From JBAXTE01 sp038240835 (GTDB taxonomy: Bacteria > Bacteroidota > Bacteroidia > Bacteroidales > WCHB1-69): a stretch of DNA of 64,000 nucleotides. The stretch's first letter is position 1. Each line of letters starts with the position of its first letter. The notes under the pieces are model-generated. The model made no database searches and had not been told where the DNA came from. It saw nothing but the letters and a program-made list of their open reading frames with translations. The position numbers and the translations under genes were made by a program. Below are positions 1 through 8,507 of the stretch, one piece after another. Where the stretch lies: contig JBBRGJ010000001.1 of NCBI GenBank assembly GCA_038240835.1, positions 1-64,000 of the forward strand, given 5' to 3'.

Positions 1-1439
1 TCGTGATAGTTTGCATAATCAAATCGAGCTCCTAATTGAAGGCGCAACTTTGAATTTAACAACGCCCATTCATCCTGAATGTATGCTGCCATAAAATCCA
101 TTTTCCCTTGGTTAATTACTTTGTCCGAAGATGAATAGTAAACATCCGCAGCATCTACACTGCCCTGTTTTAGGTCGAATCCAAAGGTTAGTTTATTGTT
201 CTCTGTGAGATTGTAATTATAGTTGCCGAGTAGACCAAAATCACGTCGAAGTGAATTTACATGATACAATTGGTAACTTTGGTCTTTTAAACTTTCGTTG
301 ATTTTCCCATAATTTTCGTCGAGCCAAAATGCATTGATTACCCAATTGCTTTTCTTGTTTTTTCCTTTGTACGTGAACGCATATCGGTAAGTATTGTACT
401 TGCTATACGAACCATCTTTTTCGTAAACTTTATTGCCTGCTCCGTGTTTGTCATCGTAATAGGTAAAGTTGAATTCAACGTTGTGGTTCTTGTTGATATC
501 GTACCCGATTTTGGAAAGTGTTCCAATTTCATTCATGTTCGTTTTTACAGTGTAGGCTGTGCGTAGATTTTCGGGATAGGTGATGTAACCATCACTTTTG
601 CTCCATAATCCCGAAACCATCCAATAAAGACCTTTTTCTAAATCTTTTTTGGCGCGCCCCATTATGTTGAATCGAGCTATTTTGGTGTTGTAAGTTCCAT
701 ATTCAAATCCAATCGTTCCTTGAATGGGTTGGGTGGGTTTTTTTGTGGTGATGTTGATTGCTCCAGCCATGGCATTGTTGCCGTAAAGCGCAGAACCAGG
801 TCCTTTGAGCACTTCCATGGATTCGATGGTGGATTTATTAAATAAGTTCCAGTTTACTCCTCCGCCATCAGTTTTGTTTACAGGCACGCCGTCTACCAAG
901 ACCAACATGCGCGATTGATCTTTTGAACTCAGACCTCGGGCACTTACGGTAGATTTGGCGGACAGAATTCCAAAATTTCGATTGACATAAATTCCCGATG
1001 AATTTTGCAACGCATCATCCAACGATTTACCTGGATCTATCGTGATTTGAGTCGAGGAAATGTGACTAACTTTGGCAGGAATATCTAATAAGTTGTTTTC
1101 ACTTCGGGTGGCAGAAATTATGATAGGATTTATTTCGATGATGGCGGGTTTTAGCTTTATAGTGAGAGATTTACCATGAGTTTCTGTTATTTTCAGACTC
1201 TTTTTTTCGTAAGAAACATGTGTGATTTCAAGTTGTTTTATTCCCACTGCACTTCCCTGAAGTTTAAATTCTCCCAATGCATTGGTGATGCTAATTTCTT
1301 CATTGCCAATAATTTGAACATGAGCACCCGGAATGGGTTTATTTGTGGATTCGTCTAATATTGTTCCAGAAATTTCATGTTGACCCATTGCTAAGTTGGC
1401 AATGAACATCAGTAACAGAATGAGAATATTTTTTTGCAT
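1..1439 (-). CDS. TonB-dependent receptor, C-terminal part outside window
   Basis: The gene runs off the left edge, so only about 479 N-terminal residues are seen. It begins with a signal peptide (MQKNILILLLMF..., ending near Gln20). A carboxypeptidase-regulatory-like beta domain follows (about 22-105, with ISGTILDESTNKPIPGAHV), then the plug domain (about 110-225, with VDGVPVNKTDGGG and GSALYGNNAMAGAINI), then the first strands of the outer-membrane barrel. This is the standard layout of receptors importing chelated metals, vitamins or small siderophore-like ligands with ExbB/ExbD/TonB energy. The plug closely resembles that of the receptor at 5656-7941, so the two are probably paralogues. 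It is the last gene of the leftward module and is separated from the previous gene by a terminator. The substrate cannot be read from sequence; location near tungstate/molybdate genes is only suggestive. Confidence 0.93.
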   Translation of the reverse strand, partial: MQKNILILLLMFIANLAMGQHEISGTILDESTNKPIPGAHVQIIGNEEISITNALGEFKLQGSAVGIKQLEITHVSYEKKSLKITETHGKSLTIKLKPAIIEINPIIISATRSENNLLDIPAKVSHISSTQITIDPGKSLDDALQNSSGIYVNRNFGILSAKSTVSARGLSSKDQSRMLVLVDGVPVNKTDGGGVNWNLFNKSTIESMEVLKGPGSALYGNNAMAGAINITTKKPTQPIQGTIGFEYGTYNTKIARFNIMGRAKKDLEKGLYWMVSGLWSKSDGYITYPENLRTAYTVKTNMNEIGTLSKIGYDINKNHNVEFNFTYYDDKHGAGNKVYEKDGSYSKYNTYRYAFTYKGKNKKSNWVINAFWLDENYGKINESLKDQSYQLYHVNSLRRDFGLLGNYNYNLTENNKLTFGFDLKQGSVDAADVYYSSSDKVINQGKMDFMAAYIQDEWALLNSKLRLQLGARFDYANYH

Positions 1440-1492
1440 TGATAGAAAAGTTTAATACGAAATATTGATTTTTTTAGGGGAGTGGTAGAATA

Positions 1493-1530
1493 AAAGCCCG
1501 ATGTAAGCGGATTTGCTTCTATCGGGCTTT
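1493..1530 (-). terminator. Rho-independent terminator after the T9SS protein gene
   Basis: Arms AAAGCCCGAT (1493-1502) and ATCGGGCTTT (1521-1530) are perfect inverted repeats, and AAGC/GCTT inside can extend the stem. It lies 15 bp past the stop of the minus-strand gene at 1546-2400 and before the receptor starting at 1439, so the receptor may need its own promoter. Confidence 0.85.
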
Positions 1531-1545
1531 AGAATGGTTGATAAA

Positions 1546-2400
1546 TTAGAGTATCACAACTTTTTTGCTGGTCATGTTGCCTTCATCGTCACGAAGGTTG
1601 ATAAAATAAATTCCACGACCAAATGCGGATAAATCGATGGTTGTTTTCATCGCTGGATTGTTTTGTTGGAAAACAATTGCACCAATTTGGTTGTAAACCA
1701 TGATTGTTTCAAGAATATTAACGCTTTCAATGTTTACCAATCCAGTAGAAGGATTTGGGAAAATTTGGATGCTCGAAGCTGAGTATAATACTTCGGTTAA
1801 ACCAGTAGTAATTTGAGTTCCTGTTACAATGATATCATCGATTTTAGAAACTGCTAAAGGATCAATGGCTGCTCCTGAAGTGTTTAAATCTGTTGCTAAT
1901 ACCCATCTTACAGAGATGTTAGAGGTAGCAGTATCTGCTCCAGCAGGAAAAGCTGCTTCATTAACCACACCCGAAGTCCAATCGTTGGCACAACAGATAG
2001 TATCATTGATTAGGTTCACAAAGTTTGCAGGGGAACCTTTACTCCATTGAATAAGAAACTCTTTTGGTCCACCACCATTGCTGCCACCAGCACGTTGTTT
2101 TGACGAAATTTTAATGTCTTTGTAACCAGTCGTTTTGAATTTTAAAATCCAATATTTTGTCATTGCACCTGCGTCCCAACCAACTGTGGTTGCTGCTGTA
2201 TCGCCTGTCGCTTGTCCAGTAGTAAATGTAATTTCTCTTACTGCATCGTCTTCAGTTCCAATAAAACGACCCATGTTGGCAGAAATACCAGTGGTAGGTG
2301 TTTTGATTGAGGTTGGAAATGTCCATGCTGCAATGGTGTCTTGTGCAGAAGCAAAGCTGATCATTGCGGAGCAACATAAAAAGAGTAGTGTTTTTTTCAT
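1546..2400 (-). CDS. Secreted protein with type IX secretion C-terminal sorting domain
   Basis: The product has 284 residues with a clear Sec signal peptide ending at ...ISFASAQ (residue 20). Residues about 210-284 form a T9SS type A sorting domain (FPNPSTGLVNIES ... GRGIYFINLRDDEGN ... KKVVIL), so it should cross the outer membrane and be surface-anchored or released. The region between (about 22-200) is rich in Gly, Thr and aromatic residues and looks like a single beta-sandwich of unknown function; a Cys-Cys pair sits in DTICCAND. It lies 54 bp downstream of the lipoprotein gene on the same strand, so the two are probably co-transcribed. The cargo function is not recognised. Confidence 0.85.
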   Translation of the reverse strand: MKKTLLFLCCSAMISFASAQDTIAAWTFPTSIKTPTTGISANMGRFIGTEDDAVREITFTTGQATGDTAATTVGWDAGAMTKYWILKFKTTGYKDIKISSKQRAGGSNGGGPKEFLIQWSKGSPANFVNLINDTICCANDWTSGVVNEAAFPAGADTATSNISVRWVLATDLNTSGAAIDPLAVSKIDDIIVTGTQITTGLTEVLYSASSIQIFPNPSTGLVNIESVNILETIMVYNQIGAIVFQQNNPAMKTTIDLSAFGRGIYFINLRDDEGNMTSKKVVIL

Positions 2401-2454
2401 TTTGTTTGTTTTTGTTTGTGTTAATTTATATTTTGCTTTAAATCTCTCTAAAGT

Positions 2455-3342
2455 CTATTTTTGAATTTTAATATCAAAGTCAATATATCCTGAATCATCG
2501 CCTCCAATGGCATTTACCTTTATTAATCCAGTCTTATTATTGGATGTTTTGAATGGAATAATTTTGCCAACATCTGCCCATTTATATTTACGGCTGCTCA
2601 CGCCAGCGCCCGCATGGAATGCTGCAACTAAGAGGCTATCGTTGGTGCATGCGTTAAAATTTGCCATGGAAATAATCGTCGCATAATCCCAATCGGTGTA
2701 GTTTTTAACTCCCCAATTCGACATTGTGGGTAAATAAGTGGGCGCATCCGAATCGCCTGCCGAAGAGAATGTGTACGAAGGAACTCCGCTCGAAAGATAG
2801 TAATAACCCAAAATATGAACATTGCTTTGGTTGGCGGTGGCATCTTGAGATGTGTAAATATGATTGCTAAATGGATCGTAATAGGAACCTAAAGTAGAAT
2901 TTTGCATGCCAATTCTAACGCCCGAAAAAGACCATATTTCGCCATAAGACAACGTTGTATCCCGAGTGTTAAATGAAATGGAAGCCGTTTGGCGATCCTT
3001 GTTCATCACGGTGATGCACCAGCAAAGACTGTCTCCTTGACTTATTTGTAACTCTTTTGTGATATCTATTTGTGGATCGTTGAACCCCTGATCTAACAAT
3101 GTTGTAGTGATTCCACTTTTTTTAATTTTTATGGTTAAATTGGTAATGTTTGCTCCACAACCATCCGCTACAATGCCAATTTTTGCTTTATGATTCAACA
3201 AATAGGAGCCATCCGAAGTGTATTCAACACTGTTTTTAAGTGAAATTGTGGGAGTGGATGTCTTTTCATCTTTTTTGCAACTTGAAATTGCAAGGGTGAT
3301 GAGACCCATAAATAACACTTGTATAAATAATTTTCTTTTCAT
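2455..3342 (-). CDS. Surface-type lipoprotein, paralogue of the one at 4769-5659
   Basis: The ATG at 3342 gives a 295-residue protein with a lipoprotein signal ending in AISSC (Cys22) followed by KKDEK. A longer reading to 3384 would begin inside the likely -7 promoter box, so the shorter start is preferred. The body has no domain I can name, but it shares a spaced pattern with the lipoprotein on the other side of the divergent promoter: G(I/V)xxGxQ...GS(Y/F)Y, S(N/S)WxVKN, NDSL, and a C-terminal GLIK...(D/E)SG...DIK. This shows the two are paralogues. As it is encoded next to a TonB-dependent receptor, a ligand-capture partner in the manner of HmuY or BtuG is plausible but not proven. Confidence 0.8.
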   Translation of the reverse strand: MKRKLFIQVLFMGLITLAISSCKKDEKTSTPTISLKNSVEYTSDGSYLLNHKAKIGIVADGCGANITNLTIKIKKSGITTTLLDQGFNDPQIDITKELQISQGDSLCWCITVMNKDRQTASISFNTRDTTLSYGEIWSFSGVRIGMQNSTLGSYYDPFSNHIYTSQDATANQSNVHILGYYYLSSGVPSYTFSSAGDSDAPTYLPTMSNWGVKNYTDWDYATIISMANFNACTNDSLLVAAFHAGAGVSSRKYKWADVGKIIPFKTSNNKTGLIKVNAIGGDDSGYIDFDIKIQK

Positions 3343-3381
3343 CTGAATGTTTGATATCGATATGTTTATGATTGCGATTCG

Positions 3382-3389
3382 CAAAATTA
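3382..3389 (-). promoter_or_regulatory. -7 box TAATTTTG of the leftward module
   Basis: CAAAATTA on the plus strand reads TAATTTTG on the minus strand and matches TAnnTTTG. It lies 40 bp upstream of the lipoprotein ATG at 3342. No convincing -33 TTTG is visible. Confidence 0.55.
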
Positions 3390-3490
3390 TACAAAAAAAA
3401 TCAATTAAAAAAATAAAAATAAAATGAAAAGATTACTTCTATTTTAAGGCCAAAAACAGTGTTTCAAATGCATGTCATCTTTATTTTTGC

Positions 3491-3498
3491 TAAATTTG
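3491..3498 (+). promoter_or_regulatory. -7 box TAAATTTG of the rightward module
   Basis: TAAATTTG matches TAnnTTTG and ends 18 bp before the ATG at 3517, implying a leader of about ten bases. With the minus-strand box at 3382-3389 it makes a divergent promoter region for the two paralogous modules. Confidence 0.6.
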
Positions 3499-3516
3499 CA
3501 AAAAACATTCAATACG

Positions 3517-4251
3517 ATGAAGATATTAATTGCCATTGATGATACCGATAACCTGGAGAGCAGAGGAACTGGTTTTAGAGCCAGAGAACTGGGCAATCAG
3601 CTTGGGTTGATGGATAATACCGTGTATTGTGATGTTACTCGACATCAGTTATTGTTTGATCCTCGTATTCCTTATACATCTCACAATAGTGCTGCTTGCA
3701 TCTCGATTGAATCTAATTTAAACATTGATTTTTTGCGCCGCCATTGCGAAAACTATTTGATAGAAACAAGTGCCGAAGGCTCTGATGCTGGTCTTTGTGT
3801 AATTCCATACGATTGTGTGACTTCCGAAATACAAGCGTGGGGAAATCGTGCGAAAGTGGAAATTTTAACCATGGACGAAGCGCGTGAGATTGCCGCAAAA
3901 AGTGATGCATTTTTGGAAGGATATACCGGAACAAAGGGCGGAATTATCGGTTCACTTGCGGCGGTCGGGCTTCGGAAAATTGGCAACGATGGTCGATTCT
4001 TACACGTAAAAGGTATGCGCGACCTTAAAGGGGGATTTGATATTAAAAACTTCTTCAATATCGCAGACATCGATCAGATTGTGGAGTTAGAAACAGGCAA
4101 AGAAATTACCAGTGGAACCATCTTTCTTGAAGAGTGGTGGCGACCTGTGTTGAAAAATAAAAATAAAGTACTTTTTGTAGAATCAATAAAAAACAATGAT
4201 TATGAATGGACAAACATCTCAAAAGACGTCATCAGGAGTATTTCCTCTTAG
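3517..4251 (+). CDS. TiaS-like protein (kinase-like N-terminal region only)
   Basis: This 244-residue soluble protein starts MKILIAIDDTDN and contains FDPRIPYTSHNSAAC and a Gly-rich segment GTKGGIIGSLAAVGLR. The same ordered signatures (IDDTD, NPxIPYKTRGNGA, GxxGALAAVG) mark archaeal TiaS, the agmatinylcytidine synthetase acting on tRNA-Ile anticodon C34. It lacks the TiaS C-terminal OB-fold and zinc-ribbon regions, being about 240 rather than about 420 residues, so it is unlikely to modify tRNA in the archaeal way, and bacteria use TilS lysidine for that job. The ATG at 3517 is chosen because it follows a -7 box; an in-frame upstream reading would overlap the promoter. The gene overlaps the next by 56 bp, implying tight coupling with a membrane protein. 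The function is unknown; nucleotide-dependent chemistry on a small molecule is my inference. Confidence 0.65.
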   Translation: MKILIAIDDTDNLESRGTGFRARELGNQLGLMDNTVYCDVTRHQLLFDPRIPYTSHNSAACISIESNLNIDFLRRHCENYLIETSAEGSDAGLCVIPYDCVTSEIQAWGNRAKVEILTMDEAREIAAKSDAFLEGYTGTKGGIIGSLAAVGLRKIGNDGRFLHVKGMRDLKGGFDIKNFFNIADIDQIVELETGKEITSGTIFLEEWWRPVLKNKNKVLFVESIKNNDYEWTNISKDVIRSISS

Positions 4252-4768
4252 TATTTCTAACTCGGTTGTTAGATACATCTTGCTCTATCTGATTGGCGCA
4301 TTTGCCATGGTCATCCATGCTCGCTTACGTTTACACTTGGGAATTCCTGGTCACCAAGGATTTATTTATATGGCCTTGCTTGTTGGCGCTTCTTCAGCAC
4401 TTAGTACTCGTTTTTCGGGACTTGCATTTGCAGCCGGTTCTTCCACTATTTTAGCTTTTGGAATTTTAGGTTTTTCAAATCCATTTATTTTTGTCGAATA
4501 CCTTTTTGTGGGAATAGTGGCCGATATACTTCTGAATGTTTCCAAAACAAGCAGATATAAATTGATCTTTATCTTGTTGGTAGGAGCATTGGGTTATGGA
4601 ATGATTCCTGTGATTCGATTAATTATGACCTCGTTGACTGGTTTTCCATTCAAATCGTTTATGAAATTCGGATTTGGAGTAGTGATGTTATCTCACATTG
4701 GGTTTGGAATGGCTGGTGCGATTTCTGGCTTTGGCATTAGCAAACTGTTTGCGTCAAAGAAGAGCTAA
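4196..4768 (+). CDS. Six-helix membrane protein resembling an ECF transporter S component
   Basis: The 190-residue product has about six hydrophobic helices after a polar N-terminus of about 22 residues. The segments LGIPGHQGFIYMALLVGA and GFGMAGAISGFGISKLF recall substrate-binding S components of ECF vitamin/metal importers such as BioY-type proteins. No EcfA or EcfT genes are in the window, so it would rely on a shared energising module or act alone. The ATG at 4196 or the one at 4202 may be used. It overlaps the TiaS-like gene by 56 bp and abuts the lipoprotein gene with no gap. The substrate is unknown. Confidence 0.55.
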   Translation: MIMNGQTSQKTSSGVFPLSISNSVVRYILLYLIGAFAMVIHARLRLHLGIPGHQGFIYMALLVGASSALSTRFSGLAFAAGSSTILAFGILGFSNPFIFVEYLFVGIVADILLNVSKTSRYKLIFILLVGALGYGMIPVIRLIMTSLTGFPFKSFMKFGFGVVMLSHIGFGMAGAISGFGISKLFASKKS

Positions 4769-5659
4769 ATGAAAAGAACTGTATTCATTGCGATGGCTTT
4801 GATAGGAGTGTTGTCAATCTTAAATTCCTGTAAGAAGGAGGTCGTTGAGAAAATTTCACCTTCCATTTATTTTGCCGTAGAGCCTAATTTTTTATCGACC
4901 GATTCGGTGTTGAATTTGAATCAGAAGGTGAGCGTGAAAATTTATGCTTCGTCTGAAGGTTCTGCCATCACGCTGTTTAATTTCAAAATTTATGACGGAG
5001 AAAAGGTTACTTCCGTGGATTCGGGGTTGAATACAAGTGCCTTTTCTAAAGAGATTACTTTTACGAAAGGTCTAGCAACTCACGAAAGATGGGTGTTTGC
5101 AGTTAGAAATAAAGACATGCAGTGGGATAGCGTTTCGTTATCGGTTGATTTGAAACCCGGTTGGCAGTTTGGACCTATTACTACGGTGACTGGAATTCAA
5201 CTTGGCGCTCAACAGAATAATTCCTTTGGAAGTTTCTATTCCATCTCACAGAATTTGGTCGCTACGCTTGCCATTGGCGCTAACTCTTCCAGTTTTTACG
5301 ATTTGTGCTACTATTTTGATAATACTGGCGATATGAATACGCTTGCTTCTCCGGGAGCGAATATTTCAACCTCTATTTTTGATCTGTCATCGTGGGCTGT
5401 GAAAAACGAAGCCCGATTTATGCAAACAACGCTCACTGCAACCGATTTTGATAATAGTCACAACGATAGTCTGATTATCTCCAATACTTTTGTCTATCAA
5501 TCGGGTAAGAGAAAGTGTAAACTGCTTGCCCCAGGCGATGTCTACTCTTTTATTCGTGGCGATTACAAAGGATTAATTAAGTTTACCCAAGTTGTGGGTG
5601 CCGAGAGTGGAAACGTAGTCATGGACATAAAATATCAACCACTAACTGATAAACGATGA
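4769..5659 (+). CDS. Lipoprotein paired with TonB-dependent receptor
   Basis: The 296-residue protein has a lipoprotein signal ending LNSC (Cys21), followed by KKEV. It is a paralogue of the minus-strand lipoprotein at 2455-3342: both have GxQ...GSFY-like, SSWAVKN, NDSL and GLIKF...ESG...DIK segments at similar spacing. The start follows the stop of the membrane protein directly, and its TGA stop overlaps the ATG of the receptor (ATGA at 5656-5659), so lipoprotein and receptor are translationally coupled. Such pairs usually form a lid-and-barrel uptake unit at the outer membrane. The ligand is not known. Confidence 0.8.
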   Translation: MKRTVFIAMALIGVLSILNSCKKEVVEKISPSIYFAVEPNFLSTDSVLNLNQKVSVKIYASSEGSAITLFNFKIYDGEKVTSVDSGLNTSAFSKEITFTKGLATHERWVFAVRNKDMQWDSVSLSVDLKPGWQFGPITTVTGIQLGAQQNNSFGSFYSISQNLVATLAIGANSSSFYDLCYYFDNTGDMNTLASPGANISTSIFDLSSWAVKNEARFMQTTLTATDFDNSHNDSLIISNTFVYQSGKRKCKLLAPGDVYSFIRGDYKGLIKFTQVVGAESGNVVMDIKYQPLTDKR

Positions 5660-7941
5660 AATTTAAACACCTAATTTTTCTGTTGTTTTTGTCTATTATC
5701 GGCAAAAATGTGATGACTCAATCGATTCAAGGGGTGGTCTATGATTCCATTAGCAAAAAAAATGTTGCGGATGTTTATGTATTGGATGAAAAGTATAATT
5801 TAATCGCTGTCACAACCAATGAGGGTAGATTTACAGTAGATTTTATAGAAAATTCAACCATTCATTTTTCTCATGTAGGATTTCACTCTTTTCAAATAAA
5901 CTTGAAACCCCAATCGGATGGTCTTTTAAAAATTGCATTGATTCCAATCACCACTATTTTGGACTCGGTGATTGTTTCTGCCGATTTGAATGGTTCGGGA
6001 CAAAAAGAAGTGCCCATGTTTGCAAAAACTATTTCACAAAATGATCTGATGGAAACACCAGCGACAAACATCGACCTTTTTTTGAGAAAAGTGCCCGGCG
6101 TGAATGTCAACCGCAGTTGGGGAATTTTTTCAAAAAATGCAAGCATTACCATGCGAGGTCTTACCAACAGCGCTTCTGTGTTGGTTGCTTTGGATGGAGT
6201 GCCTCTCAATAAGTTAGCAGGGGGAAGTGTGAATTGGAACATGATGTCTTCCTCTTCGCTGTCCAGAATTGAGGTGGTAAAAGGTTCAAATGCAGCTCAA
6301 TATGGGATGAATGCCATGGGCGGATGTGTGAATTTGGTTGGAAGAAAACCACAAAAAAAGTTGGAAGGAACGTTGTCGCTGTTTGGAGGAACTTACAATA
6401 CTGGTGGAGGAACTTTGTATTTGGGAAGTAGAAACGATGAACATCGAATTAAATATTATTGGAATTTAAACCTAAATGCCAGGTCTGGCGATGGATATAT
6501 CTACTTTCCCACCAACGCACCTTCGCCAATTGCACAGAAAACTTACCTAAAAGAGAAATCTGCCTTGTTTAACAGCGGCGTAACTTGGAATCGCAGACAC
6601 TCTACTCAAATTGGAGCACTGTGGAGTCTCGACAAAAGGGGAGAAGGTATTAAAGTGTGGGAGAAGGATGGAAGTTATAATAGCTACAATACTAATATTT
6701 TATGGGTTAAACATAATTATACTACTTCCAAATTGAATCTTTCGTTGCTTGCTTTTTCTAACGTAGAAAATTACTTCCGACAAAACGAAAATGTGAATAA
6801 TTCGGGACTTTATCAATACTCAGAAACAAATTCATTGAAAGGAGATCGGGGAGTGAAACTGATTGCGAATTGGCTTCCCTCTATTAAGAACAATACGCTC
6901 AGTGGTGGCGTGGAAATCCGCCAAGGTGATGTGAGAGCTTCTGATTTGTACTATACATCTACCGATAAAATTACCTTTAAAGGGAATTTGGTTTTTGCGG
7001 GAATGTTTTTGCAAGATGATATCAAAATTACAAGTAAATTGAATGCTAAAATGTCTTTCCGATACGATTGGGCTTGGTTTAATCATGGAAATCTCGTGGT
7101 GTCTAATCCAACGCCGGTAACACTCTTTTTAGTGCCAGTAGATCAAAATTTTGAAAATAAACAGTGGAATGGATTTAGTCCAAAACTCTCGTTGTCGTAT
7201 GATTTTGCAAAATCTACGATGATTTATATTTCTGCTTCCAAAGGTTTTTTGCCTCCCAAAATTGAGGATATGACTAAGTCTGGAAAAATAAGAAAAGGGT
7301 TCAAAATGGCAAACCCAAATCTATTTCCCGAACGATTGGCAAATTATGAGTTGGGCGTGAAATCGGTGTGGTTCAAAAAATTGGAAGTTGAAGCGGTGGT
7401 TTACTACAGTCATGGAAATGATTTTCAATACTTTGTCTCACAAGGTGATTCTGTGGATGTTGGCGCTGATGCCTTATTACCAGTATTGCAAAAGACGAAC
7501 ATTGCCAATGTGGATATTTTTGGAACTGATTTGTTGATTAATTGGAAACAGAGTAAGTATTTTAATTTTCAAGTTAATTACTCCTACAACTCCAGCAAAA
7601 TTGGGTCTATGAGTAGCGAAAACCCTGAAGTGCTCAAACTGGAAGGCAAGTTCTTGGCTGAAGTTCCTACACATATTTTGGGCGTTTACTCAGATTTTCA
7701 TCTGAAAGGATTTAACCTCTCTCTGTCGTATAATTATAATGGGGATCAGTGGTACGACGACGAGAATGTAGAAATAGTAAAAGCATACAGCCTTTTCAAT
7801 AGCAAGTTGTCCAAACGGATAAGCAAAAATATTTGGGCCGCCATCAGCATCGAAGATCTCTTGGATAGCCACTACATCGACCGAAAAGGATATTTATCCC
7901 CCGGCAGATTTATCCTCGGAGAACTGAGAATCGAATTTTAA
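5656..7941 (+). CDS. TonB-dependent receptor
   Basis: The full-length receptor has 761 residues. A signal peptide is followed by a carboxypeptidase-regulatory-like domain (about 24-105, IQGVVYDSISKKNVADVYV), a plug (about 115-225, with MRGLTNSASVLVALDGVPL and AMGGCVNLVGRKP), and a long barrel domain ending in an aromatic residue (GELRIEF), as barrel proteins recognised by the BAM complex do. It is the last gene of the rightward module, coupled to the lipoprotein by a 4-bp overlap. The length suggests a small-ligand importer, not a SusC-type glycan importer of about 1000 residues. It is followed by 566 bp of repeats and then the tungstate/molybdate-type importer, so oxyanion or cofactor-precursor uptake is possible but unproven. 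Confidence 0.92.
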   Translation: MKFKHLIFLLFLSIIGKNVMTQSIQGVVYDSISKKNVADVYVLDEKYNLIAVTTNEGRFTVDFIENSTIHFSHVGFHSFQINLKPQSDGLLKIALIPITTILDSVIVSADLNGSGQKEVPMFAKTISQNDLMETPATNIDLFLRKVPGVNVNRSWGIFSKNASITMRGLTNSASVLVALDGVPLNKLAGGSVNWNMMSSSSLSRIEVVKGSNAAQYGMNAMGGCVNLVGRKPQKKLEGTLSLFGGTYNTGGGTLYLGSRNDEHRIKYYWNLNLNARSGDGYIYFPTNAPSPIAQKTYLKEKSALFNSGVTWNRRHSTQIGALWSLDKRGEGIKVWEKDGSYNSYNTNILWVKHNYTTSKLNLSLLAFSNVENYFRQNENVNNSGLYQYSETNSLKGDRGVKLIANWLPSIKNNTLSGGVEIRQGDVRASDLYYTSTDKITFKGNLVFAGMFLQDDIKITSKLNAKMSFRYDWAWFNHGNLVVSNPTPVTLFLVPVDQNFENKQWNGFSPKLSLSYDFAKSTMIYISASKGFLPPKIEDMTKSGKIRKGFKMANPNLFPERLANYELGVKSVWFKKLEVEAVVYYSHGNDFQYFVSQGDSVDVGADALLPVLQKTNIANVDIFGTDLLINWKQSKYFNFQVNYSYNSSKIGSMSSENPEVLKLEGKFLAEVPTHILGVYSDFHLKGFNLSLSYNYNGDQWYDDENVEIVKAYSLFNSKLSKRISKNIWAAISIEDLLDSHYIDRKGYLSPGRFILGELRIEF

Positions 7942-8016
7942 ATAAGTATTGTTATTTCTTAATTCTGTCTTCTTGCATTTTTCTTCTTCCTTTGTGAAAC
8001 TTTGTGCCTCCTTTGT

Positions 8017-8041
8017 CTACCTAGTATAATGGTAGATAAAT
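8017..8041 (-). repeat. Hairpin repeat inserted within another dispersed repeat
   Basis: The 25 bases from CTACC to ATAAAT, with GGTAG pairing CTACC, split a CTTTGT|GTTACTTCGTG sequence that is continuous near 11786. This is a degenerate minus-oriented copy of the CTACCAGCTTGCTGGTAG repeat family. Confidence 0.7.
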
Positions 8042-8451
8042 GTTACTTCGTGGCACAGCATAAAGTTTTTATTAGTTGCACTTTTGGCTTCTTTTTTGTC
8101 ACAAAAATCGATTGCTTCGCCTCAATTTTTCCGCCAAAAAATACAATTTATTTTCCATCTCTGGACCCGGGCGTTGCCCGAGCCTTATATAAGCTGGGCA
8201 CTTCGACTTAGCTCAGCACACCGCTTTCAGCCCGTTTATCCTTCACTAGGGGACTAATTTGCCCCACTGTCCCGATAATTATCAAGAGCAGTAAAGTTTC
8301 TAATTATAAAAGACTTCATATTTCTTACTTCTATATTCTATATTCTTGCTTCTTCTTTTTCAGTCTCGCTTCGCGCACTCATCACTCATCACTTCTTCTT
8401 CTTCAGTTTCACAACAAAAAATCATTTAACTAACATTTCAAAAAATTATTC

Positions 8452-8459
8452 TAAATTTG
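8452..8459 (+). promoter_or_regulatory. -7 box TAAATTTG upstream of wtpA
   Basis: It matches TAnnTTTG and lies 48 bp before the ATG at 8508. No clear -33 element or ModE-like palindrome was recognised. Confidence 0.5.
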
Positions 8460-8507
8460 TCATCAATTACCGATATGTTTATTTTTACATGTCATAAATA
8501 CTTGAAA

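Larger units (their letters stand above)
7942..8507. repeat. 566-bp intergenic repeat region
   Basis: I see no gene here. From 7989 it carries a copy of the CTTTGTG-rich dispersed element also found near 11763 and 20152, interrupted at 8017-8041 by a degenerate copy of the CTACC...GGTAG hairpin repeat. Near 8167 a small hairpin CGGGC-GTT-GCCCG occurs, then a degenerate relative of the CACTGAGCCTGTCGAAGTG repeat near 8199. Pyrimidine-rich tracts precede the wtpA promoter. Confidence 0.75.

Noticed and set aside
8002..8211. Short open frame in the wtpA upstream region
   Set aside because: It crosses two different dispersed repeats and has no signal or domain.
7942..8507. Possible molybdenum-cofactor riboswitch or ModE site upstream of wtpA
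   Set aside because: Only dispersed repeats and a weak -7 box are recognisable; no matching fold or ModE palindrome is visible.
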